Of a stretch of DNA of 6,300 nucleotides, positions 1 through 4,967 are shown one piece after another. The stretch is from NCBI GenBank assembly GCA_900550455.1, contig URSE01000061.1, positions 1 through 6,300 of the forward strand. The letters are read 5' to 3'. The notes under the pieces are model-generated. The model was not told where the DNA came from and did not search any database. It saw only the letters and a list, made by a program, of their open reading frames with translations. The stretch comes from an uncultured Veillonella sp. Its GTDB lineage: Bacteria; Bacillota; Negativicutes; Veillonellales; Veillonellaceae. The position numbers were made by a program, and so were the translations under genes. Numbering within the stretch: position 1 is the first letter of the stretch; every line of letters starts with the position of its first letter.

Positions 1-9
1 TATAAAATA

Positions 10-18
10 TGGTAAAAT
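10..18 (+). promoter_or_regulatory. Possible extended -10 element of the glnS promoter
   Basis: TGG followed by TAAAAT (13-18) fits an extended -10 box (TGnTATAAT with one mismatch in the hexamer), placing a transcription start near 24-26 and a very short leader before the ribosome binding site at 36. Any -35 element would lie outside the window, and the stretch is AT-rich, so a chance match is possible. Confidence 0.35.
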
Positions 19-48
19 ATATAGACTATTGCACGAGGAGGATTAGAC

Positions 49-1737
49 GTGGAAGAGAAAGAAATACAAGCATCTGAAACCGAAACGGTTGAGACCGTTA
101 ACTTTATAGAACAAATTATTAACAAAGATAATGAAGAAGGGGTCTATGGTGGCCGCGTTCATACCCGTTTTCCGCCAGAACCAAATGGCTACTTGCACAT
201 TGGACATGCGAAGTCCATTTGCCTTAACTTCGGTTTAGGTCAGGAGTATAATGGCTTAACTAACCTTCGTTTTGATGATACTAACCCTGCTAAGGAAGAT
301 AGGGAATACGTAGACTCCATTAAGGCTGATGTGGAGTGGTTGGGTTTCTCCTGGGATGGGGAGCCACGCTATGCATCTGACTACTTCCCTAAGATGTATG
401 ACTATGCGAAAAAGCTTATCTCTTTGGGCAAGGCCTATGTAGATGATCAAACACCTGATCAAATCCGTCAAAACCGCGGTGATTTCTCTACGCCAGGTAC
501 GAATTCACCTTTCAGAGATCGGCCTGTAGAAGAAAACTTGGCCCTCTTTGAAGAGATGAAAGCAGGAAAATACAAGGATGGTGAGAAGGTTCTTCGCGCT
601 AAAATTGATATGGCAGACCCAAACATCGTTATGCGTGACCCTGTCCTCTACCGCATTGTTAATGCAGACCATCATCGGACAGGATCCGAATGGAACATCT
701 ATCCTATGTATGACTTTGCCCATCCAATCGAGGATGCTATTGAACGCATTACTCATTCCGTATGTACCTTGGAATTTGAAGTACACCGTCCTCTCTATAA
801 CTGGGTTTTGGAAGATTGGGATGATACAGAAAAACCTAAGCAAATCGAGTTTGCCCGCCTTAACATTACTAAGACTGTTATGTCCAAGCGTAAGTTGCGG
901 GCTCTTGTAGAAAATGGCTTGGTGGCTGGTTGGGATGATCCTCGCATGCCTACTATCTCTGGCCTTCGGCGCCGTGGCTATACACCGGAGTCTATCCGCG
1001 ACTTCTGTGACCGTATTGGTGTGGCCAAGGCGGATTCTACAGTGGACGTGGCCCTTCTCGAATTCTGTGTTCGTGAAGACCTTAAACTCAAGGCCAACCG
1101 TCCTATGGTTGTCATCGATCCTGTAAAGGTTATCATTGATAACTACCCTGAGGGGCAATCTGAGCTTTGCCACGTTGAAAATAACCCGGAAAATGAGGAT
1201 TTAGGTAGCCGAGATCTCACTTTCTCTCGAGAAATTTACATCGAACGGAATGACTTCATGGAAGAACCGGTTAAGAAATTCTTCCGCCTGGCACCAGGCA
1301 AGGAAGTTCGCCTCAAGGGGGCTTACTTTATTACCTGTCAATCCATTTGTAAGGATGAGAATGGGGTTATTACAGAAATACACTGTACCTATGATCCAGA
1401 AACCAAGTCTGGTTCTGGCTGTACTCGTAAGGTCAAGGGTACCTTGCACTGGGTAGATGCTAATAACTGTGTTGATATAGAAGCCCGCCTCTATGATTAT
1501 CTCCTAGATGAATCTATCGAATCCGATGATTTCTTGGAACAATTCAATACCAGTTCCTTGCAAGTTATGCATGCTAAAGGGGAAGCTTACTTGGCTAACA
1601 CCCAACCTGGGGATCACTACCAATTCTTGCGCCAAGGCTATTATGTGACGGATAAAGATTCTACAAAGGACCATATTATCGTTAACCGTATTGTAGGCCT
1701 CCGAGATTCTTGGTCTAAGAAGGCACAAAAGAAGTAG
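49..1737 (+). CDS. glnS: Glutaminyl-tRNA synthetase (GlnRS)
   Basis: Class I aminoacyl-tRNA synthetase that charges tRNA(Gln) with glutamine in the cytoplasm using ATP. The 562 residues match the usual length of bacterial GlnRS (E. coli about 554). Seen directly: the HIGH signature within PPEPNGYLHIGHAKS (HIGH at 50-53), the PMYDFAHPIEDA segment (219-230) of the amino-acid pocket, the THSVCTLEFE segment (235-244), and the KMSKS-type loop VMSKRKL (277-283). Residues from about 349 to 540 form the two beta-barrel anticodon-binding domains, ending in the typical NRIVGLRDSW. The start is GTG at 49, chosen because AGGAGG (36-41) lies 7 bases upstream and because it leaves about 17 residues before the conserved NFIEQII, slightly more than in E. 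coli. GlnRS is patchy in Firmicutes, many of which make Gln-tRNA with GatCAB instead. The gene is read through into the secreted-protein gene downstream. Confidence 0.97.
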   Translation: MEEKEIQASETETVETVNFIEQIINKDNEEGVYGGRVHTRFPPEPNGYLHIGHAKSICLNFGLGQEYNGLTNLRFDDTNPAKEDREYVDSIKADVEWLGFSWDGEPRYASDYFPKMYDYAKKLISLGKAYVDDQTPDQIRQNRGDFSTPGTNSPFRDRPVEENLALFEEMKAGKYKDGEKVLRAKIDMADPNIVMRDPVLYRIVNADHHRTGSEWNIYPMYDFAHPIEDAIERITHSVCTLEFEVHRPLYNWVLEDWDDTEKPKQIEFARLNITKTVMSKRKLRALVENGLVAGWDDPRMPTISGLRRRGYTPESIRDFCDRIGVAKADSTVDVALLEFCVREDLKLKANRPMVVIDPVKVIIDNYPEGQSELCHVENNPENEDLGSRDLTFSREIYIERNDFMEEPVKKFFRLAPGKEVRLKGAYFITCQSICKDENGVITEIHCTYDPETKSGSGCTRKVKGTLHWVDANNCVDIEARLYDYLLDESIESDDFLEQFNTSSLQVMHAKGEAYLANTQPGDHYQFLRQGYYVTDKDSTKDHIIVNRIVGLRDSWSKKAQKK

Positions 1738-1741
1738 GAGG
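1736..1741 (+). promoter_or_regulatory. Ribosome binding site overlapping the glnS stop codon
   Basis: A perfect AGGAGG shares its first two bases with the glnS TAG stop (1735-1737) and sits 8 bases before the ATG at 1750. This fixes the start of the downstream gene and suggests translational coupling: ribosomes ending glnS stop on top of the next initiation site. Confidence 0.8.
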
Positions 1742-1749
1742 AAATTTAT

Positions 1750-2406
1750 ATGAAAAAGCAACTAGTAAGATCTATTATTGGTGCAGGTCTAGGGCTAGCT
1801 GTTTTGGCGGGCTCTTTGACCCAGGCGGCGAGTCCTAGCAAGTCCTATACAGGTGTCAACGCCTTGAATCAAGCTGAGGTTTTGGGGAATAAGGCCCCAC
1901 AAGGCGTCACTATAGGTACTAATGATGTAAAAATGATGACCCTTAATCAAGGCCGTGAAAGTGTAAAACAATCCATCTTGGATGCCGGTGCTATGCATGC
2001 AGATGTTTACCAACTTATGTATAAGTCTGGGCCTACTGTAAAATATGCTACCTTGGCAGATATCAAGTTGGGCCTAAACGGAGCACGGCAACTCTTGGGC
2101 GCTAATACTTCAGATGCAAAGGTTCTCAATGCTCATTTGGCAGGGGCTATCAATAGTGATAGTCGGTATGGCTATAATTCCATCATGCCTTACCGGATTA
2201 TTGAGCCTATGAAAGTTGTTGGTAAAACGTATGTGGGAACTATTCAAACAACTACAACACAGGCGGAGGTTACCTACCGTGAGAATGTGCATCTAGTCAT
2301 TTATGATGATAAGTATGGCGGTCCATCTGTGCGAGCGTTAGCTCTGAATGCAGATGACGAACAAGGTTTGTGGCCTCAATTGGCAACCCTTATGAAAGTC
2401 AAATAA
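1750..2406 (+). CDS. Uncharacterised secreted protein with N-terminal signal peptide
   Basis: I do not recognise this 218-residue family. The N-terminus is a classical Sec signal peptide: basic residues (MKKQLVR), a hydrophobic core of about residues 8-23, and a likely signal peptidase I cut at TQA-AS (after 26) or one residue later. There is no Cys anywhere, so it is not a lipoprotein and has no disulfides. It shows no second membrane segment, sorting signal, cell-wall repeat or catalytic motif. The mature part has a helix-prone middle (about 66-130) and a C-terminal half with alternating beta-type stretches (154-198, with a TTTT run at 167-170). It probably acts in the periplasm or at the cell surface. 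It follows glnS by 12 bp and ends at a terminator, so it is co-transcribed with glnS; nothing in the sequence ties its job to tRNA charging. That it is a real gene is well supported; its function is unknown. Confidence 0.85.
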   Translation: MKKQLVRSIIGAGLGLAVLAGSLTQAASPSKSYTGVNALNQAEVLGNKAPQGVTIGTNDVKMMTLNQGRESVKQSILDAGAMHADVYQLMYKSGPTVKYATLADIKLGLNGARQLLGANTSDAKVLNAHLAGAINSDSRYGYNSIMPYRIIEPMKVVGKTYVGTIQTTTTQAEVTYRENVHLVIYDDKYGGPSVRALALNADDEQGLWPQLATLMKVK

Positions 2407-2416
2407 GCTTAGACTT

Positions 2417-2448
2417 AAAACAGTCCACTTATAGTGGGCTGTTTTTTT
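2417..2448 (+). terminator. Intrinsic terminator after glnS and the secreted-protein gene
   Basis: The arm 2417-2429 pairs with 2433-2445 around a TAT loop, giving about 13 base pairs with one G-U pair, and the T-tract runs over 2442-2448. It starts 11 bases after the stop codon at 2404-2406. The outer pairs are A-T, so the T-tract is partly within the stem. It separates this unit from the DUF3793-flavodoxin operon. Confidence 0.9.
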
Positions 2449-2496
2449 ATGATTAGGGCTAGAAAGCCCACTAATATTATTAAAAATGAAAACACA

Positions 2497-2524
2497 TATC
2501 AAATAATTTTGATAAATATTTTCA
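2497..2524 (+). promoter_or_regulatory. Fur-box-like overlapping inverted repeats (candidate operator)
   Basis: TATCAAA (2497-2503) and TTTGATA (2508-2514) form a perfect 7-bp inverted repeat around TAAT. Overlapping it, TGATAAATATTTTCA (2510-2524) matches 12 of 14 defined positions of the 7-1-7 Fur consensus TGATAATnATTATCA. Flavodoxin genes are commonly repressed by Fur, so this fits the operon it precedes. Against it: the site lies about 20 bp upstream of the -35 box, and the region is so AT-rich that near matches arise by chance. Confidence 0.45.
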
Positions 2525-2550
2525 AAAATGTAGCTATAGCTACTTGAAAA
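2519..2550 (+). repeat. Perfect 14-bp palindrome inside a longer inverted repeat that includes the -35 box
   Basis: GTAGCTATAGCTAC (2530-2543) is a perfect palindrome. It is flanked by TTTTCAA (2519-2525) and its exact complement TTGAAAA (2544-2550), with four extra bases (AAAT) on the left side only. The right outer arm contains the TTGAAA -35 hexamer of the downstream gene. The placement suggests an operator for a dimeric regulator at the promoter, of unknown identity. Confidence 0.6.
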
Positions 2551-2572
2551 ATGAGTTTAGTACTGATATGAT
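2544..2572 (+). promoter_or_regulatory. Sigma-70-type promoter with extended -10 for the DUF3793-flavodoxin operon
   Basis: TTGAAA (2544-2549, 5 of 6 to TTGACA), a 17-bp spacer, and TATGAT (2567-2572, 5 of 6 to TATAAT) preceded by TGA, an extended -10. Transcription would start near 2579-2580, giving a leader of about 40 bases. This is the best promoter in the window by eye. The -10 overlaps TGATAAC (2569-2575), whose exact complement GTTATCA lies at 2593-2599 in the leader. Confidence 0.75.
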
Positions 2573-2620
2573 AACCATAGAAAGTGAGTATAGTTATCAA
2601 GTAGTTGAGGTAATGAACTT

Positions 2621-3178
2621 ATGACTGAATCCATTAACTATATGATTGGCTTTCATTGTGGCCCTACCTTAATGGGCTTTAAGGTATCCAATCTAGTCTG
2701 CATCCCCAGTGAGTGCAATCAAGCTTGGGAAGAACTCCTAGCTTCTTATAATGAACAGTTTAATAAAAAAGACCTCTTCTTCTTTGAAGTGTGTCGCTGT
2801 AAACGGCGGCGCATGCTATTGGTTTATCGCAAAAGCCAATTGGAATCATACTTACGGGATCGTAAGAACATGGCCTTTTTGATGGGTCAGGGTTATACCC
2901 CTCAAATGACTCTGGAACAACTTTTGGGCCGGTTGCGAGACCGCATGGAAGAAAGCCTTAATTTCCCTCATGAAATTGGTCTCTTCCTGGGTTATCCTCT
3001 TGCGGATGTAGCCTACTTTATGTTCACCGGTGGTGAAAATTATAAGATTTGCGGTGAGTGGAAGGCTTACACCAATATTAAGCAAGCGGAATATACTTTC
3101 TATCGTTTCGAATTGTGCCGTCAATATTGCCACGGGCAGTTGTTGGATGGCCATTCATTTTCTTCGTTAGTGGCGTAG
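2621..3178 (+). CDS. DUF3793 family protein
   Basis: A 185-residue soluble protein that I recognise as the DUF3793 family from the N-terminal HCGPTLMGFK (12-21), the central FPHEIGLFLGYPLADV (115-130), and the TGGENYKICGEWKAY segment (136-150) followed by a helix with FELC (163-166). The family has no established biochemical function. There is no signal peptide or membrane span. Eight cysteines (13, 27, 32, 58, 60, 144, 166, 170) are many for this size, and Cys58-Arg-Cys60 with Cys166/Cys170 could bind metal or do redox chemistry, which is inference. The start ATG has a modest site, GAGGT (2607-2611), 9 bases upstream. It has its own promoter and palindromic control region and is followed after 18 bp by flavodoxin, so the two form an operon; a role in iron- or flavin-dependent electron transfer is the natural guess. 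Confidence 0.88.
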   Translation: MTESINYMIGFHCGPTLMGFKVSNLVCIPSECNQAWEELLASYNEQFNKKDLFFFEVCRCKRRRMLLVYRKSQLESYLRDRKNMAFLMGQGYTPQMTLEQLLGRLRDRMEESLNFPHEIGLFLGYPLADVAYFMFTGGENYKICGEWKAYTNIKQAEYTFYRFELCRQYCHGQLLDGHSFSSLVA

Positions 3179-3196
3179 ACGCCAGGAGGTAAACCT

Positions 3197-3616
3197 ATGG
3201 TAGGTGTATTTTATTGGTCTGGTACAGGCAATACAGAAGCAATGGCGAATGCAGTAGCAGAAGGTGCTAAGGCTGCAGGTCAAGAGGTAACGTTAGAAGC
3301 AGTATCCGGTATTTCCGTTGATGATGCTGCTAAGTTTGATAAATTGGCTCTTGGTTGTGCTGACATGGGTGCTGAACAATTAGAAGAAATGGAATTTGAA
3401 CCTTGGTTCACAGAATTAGAAGGTAAATTAGCTGGTAAAAAAGTTGTTATTTTCGGTTCTTGGGGCTGGGGTGGCGAATGGCTTGGCCCATGGGGAGACC
3501 GCGTAAAGGCAGCTGGTGCGGAGCTTCTCACAGAAGGGCTCAAAATTAATGGCACACCAGATGATGCTGGCTTGGATGAATGCCGTCAATTGGGCAAAAC
3601 ATTAGCCGAAGCATAA
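3197..3616 (+). CDS. Short-chain flavodoxin
   Basis: A 139-residue cytoplasmic electron carrier that binds FMN non-covalently and can replace ferredoxin when iron is scarce. The FMN phosphate loop is SGTGNTE (8-14), preceded by the beta-strand VFYW. The first flavin loop is GCADMG (53-58) and the second is GSWGWGGEW (87-95), with Trp91 at the position of the flavin-stacking Trp of Megasphaera and clostridial flavodoxins, which this protein resembles end to end. The second loop reads GWGGEW where those relatives have one more residue, and it is unusually Trp-rich (89, 91, 95, 99). No long-chain insertion is present. A perfect AGGAGG (3184-3189) lies 7 bases before the ATG, and the codons are more restricted than in the neighbours, which suggests high expression. 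It is the second gene of an operon with DUF3793 and is followed by a terminator. Confidence 0.96.
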   Translation: MVGVFYWSGTGNTEAMANAVAEGAKAAGQEVTLEAVSGISVDDAAKFDKLALGCADMGAEQLEEMEFEPWFTELEGKLAGKKVVIFGSWGWGGEWLGPWGDRVKAAGAELLTEGLKINGTPDDAGLDECRQLGKTLAEA

Positions 3617-3623
3617 AACCCAG

Positions 3624-3657
3624 CAAGCAAGTAAGAATCCATATACAAGCAAGAATC
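3624..3657 (+). repeat. Imperfect direct repeat downstream of flavodoxin
   Basis: CAAGTAAGAATC (3628-3639) and CAAGCAAGAATC (3646-3657) match at 11 of 12 bases, and CAAGCAAG also occurs at 3624-3631. The repeats lie in the 3' untranslated part of the flavodoxin message, before the terminator. They may only reflect a local duplication. Confidence 0.5.
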
Positions 3658-3681
3658 TCCTAAAAACCTACATGAATAGAT

Positions 3682-3695
3682 CCTGCACTGGCAGG
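3682..3695 (+). other. Small hairpin ahead of the flavodoxin terminator
   Basis: CCTGC (3682-3686) and GCAGG (3691-3695) pair perfectly around ACTG, only 3 bases before the terminator stem begins. No T-tract follows it. It may stabilise the 3' end of the message; no function is shown by the sequence. Confidence 0.4.
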
Positions 3696-3698
3696 TCG

Positions 3699-3731
3699 AT
3701 GACCGCTCCTCCATGAGGGGCGGTCATTTTT
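3699..3731 (+). terminator. Intrinsic terminator of the DUF3793-flavodoxin operon
   Basis: The arm 3699-3711 pairs with 3715-3727 through 13 base pairs (one T-G) around a CAT loop, is GC-rich in the middle, and ends in TTTTT (3727-3731). It begins about 80 bases after the flavodoxin stop. The reverse strand has no T-tract, so it acts on + strand transcription. Confidence 0.92.
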
Positions 3732-3734
3732 GTA

Positions 3735-3763
3735 TAGGTTAGGTGCTTGCTTTGGTATATAAT
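3735..3763 (+). promoter_or_regulatory. Promoter for the RuBisCO-like protein gene
   Basis: TATAAT (3758-3763) is a perfect -10 hexamer placed between the preceding terminator and the gene, with a start point near 3770 and a leader of about 30 bases. The hexamer 17 bp upstream, TAGGTT (3735-3740), is a poor -35, so the promoter may be weak or need an activator. The leader is too short for a riboswitch. Confidence 0.6.
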
Positions 3764-3799
3764 GGAACAATATAGATCAGTTAGGAGTAGGAGGTTTTT

Positions 3800-4918
3800 A
3801 TGAGTCGTTTTACAGTGACCTACACCATCGGTGTTAGCGATCAGGCTGAGGCTAAATCCGTTGCAGAAGCTCTTGCAGTAGAGCAGACTATTGAATTTCC
3901 TCCGGAGTTGGTGATGGATGATTTTATCCGCAATCAGGTTAAGGGTCGGGTAGAGGACCTTGTAGGAGAGGGCACTCACTTCCTAGCTAAGATTTCCTAT
4001 GATGAAGCTTGTACCGCCATGGAGGCCACTCAGTTTTTGAATGTTCTTTTTGGTAATTCCTCGTTACAGCCCCATATATGGGTGACAGATTTTAGCCTAA
4101 CACCAGCAATGGAGCAGGTCTTTAAGGGACCTCGCTATGGTCTTAAAGGCTTACGAGAACTCCTTCAGGTACCGACTCGCCCTATGATTCAGGCCGTGGT
4201 TAAACCCATGGGGACGGATACAAAGACGCTAGCCAATATGTGTGCTGCCTACACTCGGGGTGGTGTGGATGTTATTAAAGATGATCATGGCATTACTAAC
4301 CAGTCGTTTTCTGCCTTTAGAGAACGGGTAGCCTCTTGTGCAGCCGCTGTGGCAGAGGCGAATGAAGCGACGGGAAATAGGGCTCTTTATGCGGCTAATG
4401 TGTCAGGCGATGGTACTGATGTATGGGAGCGAGCTTTTTATGCGAAAGAGAACGGGGCTACAGCTCTTATGATTACACCGGGCTTAGTAGGCTTTGGCTG
4501 GATGCATAAGTTGGCCTCTTGTGATCAATTGAATTTGCCAATTATATCCCATCCCGCTATGCTGGGGGGCTTTGCCTTACCAGGCCTATCGGGGATTGCT
4601 GACTACCTATGGTTGGGGCGAATCCCTCGGATGATGGGGGGCGATATGCCAATCTATGTATCCTATGGGGGGCGGTTCACCTTTACTAGAGAACAGGTTT
4701 TGCGGATTGCTGCCGCCATTCGTGAGCCTTTTGGGTCCATGCCAGCGGCCATTCCTTCCCCAGGTGGTGGGGTCACTGATCCACGTTTGGCTGAACTGGT
4801 TGACCTCTATGGGAATGATACCATGTTTTTGGTGGGGGGGGATATGTTCCGCCGCGGTCCTAATTTAGAGGATACTATGAAGTACTTTGTTAATCGATTG
4901 GAAAGCCTGCAAAAGTAA
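3800..4918 (+). CDS. RuBisCO-like protein (form IV RuBisCO large-subunit homologue)
   Basis: A 372-residue protein with the RuBisCO large-chain fold: an N-terminal alpha/beta domain (about 1-110) and a TIM barrel. It is shorter than true RuBisCO (about 460-475). Aligned by eye to spinach numbering: Asn81 = N123, Lys135 in VVKPMG = K175, Met137 replaces K177, Lys160 in GGVDVIKDDHG = carbamylated K201, Asp162 = D203, His163 replaces E204, His251 = H294 but Pro252 replaces R295, Arg292 sits where loop-6 K334 would be, Pro321 replaces S379, and Gly346-Gly347 = G403/G404. The lost residues argue strongly against CO2 fixation. RLPs with known roles are MtnW-type enolases of methionine salvage, a methylthioribulose-phosphate isomerase, and enzymes acting on 3-oxo-isoapionate phosphate; no gene here chooses between them. 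It keeps enough metal- and phosphate-site residues to be an active isomerase, enolase or decarboxylase. AGGAGG (3789-3794) lies 5 bases before the ATG. No terminator follows, so walJ and rlmH may share its transcript. Confidence 0.93.
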   Translation: MSRFTVTYTIGVSDQAEAKSVAEALAVEQTIEFPPELVMDDFIRNQVKGRVEDLVGEGTHFLAKISYDEACTAMEATQFLNVLFGNSSLQPHIWVTDFSLTPAMEQVFKGPRYGLKGLRELLQVPTRPMIQAVVKPMGTDTKTLANMCAAYTRGGVDVIKDDHGITNQSFSAFRERVASCAAAVAEANEATGNRALYAANVSGDGTDVWERAFYAKENGATALMITPGLVGFGWMHKLASCDQLNLPIISHPAMLGGFALPGLSGIADYLWLGRIPRMMGGDMPIYVSYGGRFTFTREQVLRIAAAIREPFGSMPAAIPSPGGGVTDPRLAELVDLYGNDTMFLVGGDMFRRGPNLEDTMKYFVNRLESLQK

Positions 4919-4953
4919 GGCGTACGTAGTTGTTGTTAGCTGCTAGCAGGCTT

Positions 4954-4967
4954 GAGAGGTTCTTGTG
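4954..4967 (+). promoter_or_regulatory. Ribosome binding site and GTG start of walJ
   Basis: GAGAGG (4954-4959) lies 5 bases before the GTG at 4965 and supports that start. The in-frame ATG at 4983 has only an A-rich run before it and no Shine-Dalgarno match, although it would give the N-terminus closest to that of typical family members. Confidence 0.6.

Noticed and set aside
578..910. A + strand open frame of 110 codons in another frame of glnS
   Set aside because: Its protein shows no domain-like pattern, and the overlapping glnS frame is fully conserved here.
505..1173. A 222-codon open frame on the minus strand inside glnS
   Set aside because: It lies wholly antisense to a highly conserved synthetase, has no ribosome binding site or recognisable motif, and its sequence follows from the codon pattern of glnS.
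2449..2620. Possible small RNA or CRISPR-like repeat in the AT-rich intergenic region
   Set aside because: The inverted repeats are not spaced as a CRISPR array, no T-tract terminator follows them, and their position around a good promoter fits operators better.
3732..3799. Possible riboswitch in the leader of the RLP gene
   Set aside because: Only about 30 bases separate the predicted transcription start from the start codon and no stable paired structure is visible, too little for a known riboswitch class.
3668..3979. A minus-strand open frame of 103 codons spanning the flavodoxin terminator and the start of the RLP gene
   Set aside because: It crosses a convincing terminator and promoter of the + strand, resembles no family I know, and overlaps the RLP N-terminal coding region.
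3800..4918. A functional CO2-fixing RuBisCO
   Set aside because: The residues aligned with K177, E204, R295, K334 and S379 are all replaced, the protein is about 100 residues short, and no phosphoribulokinase or small subunit is nearby.
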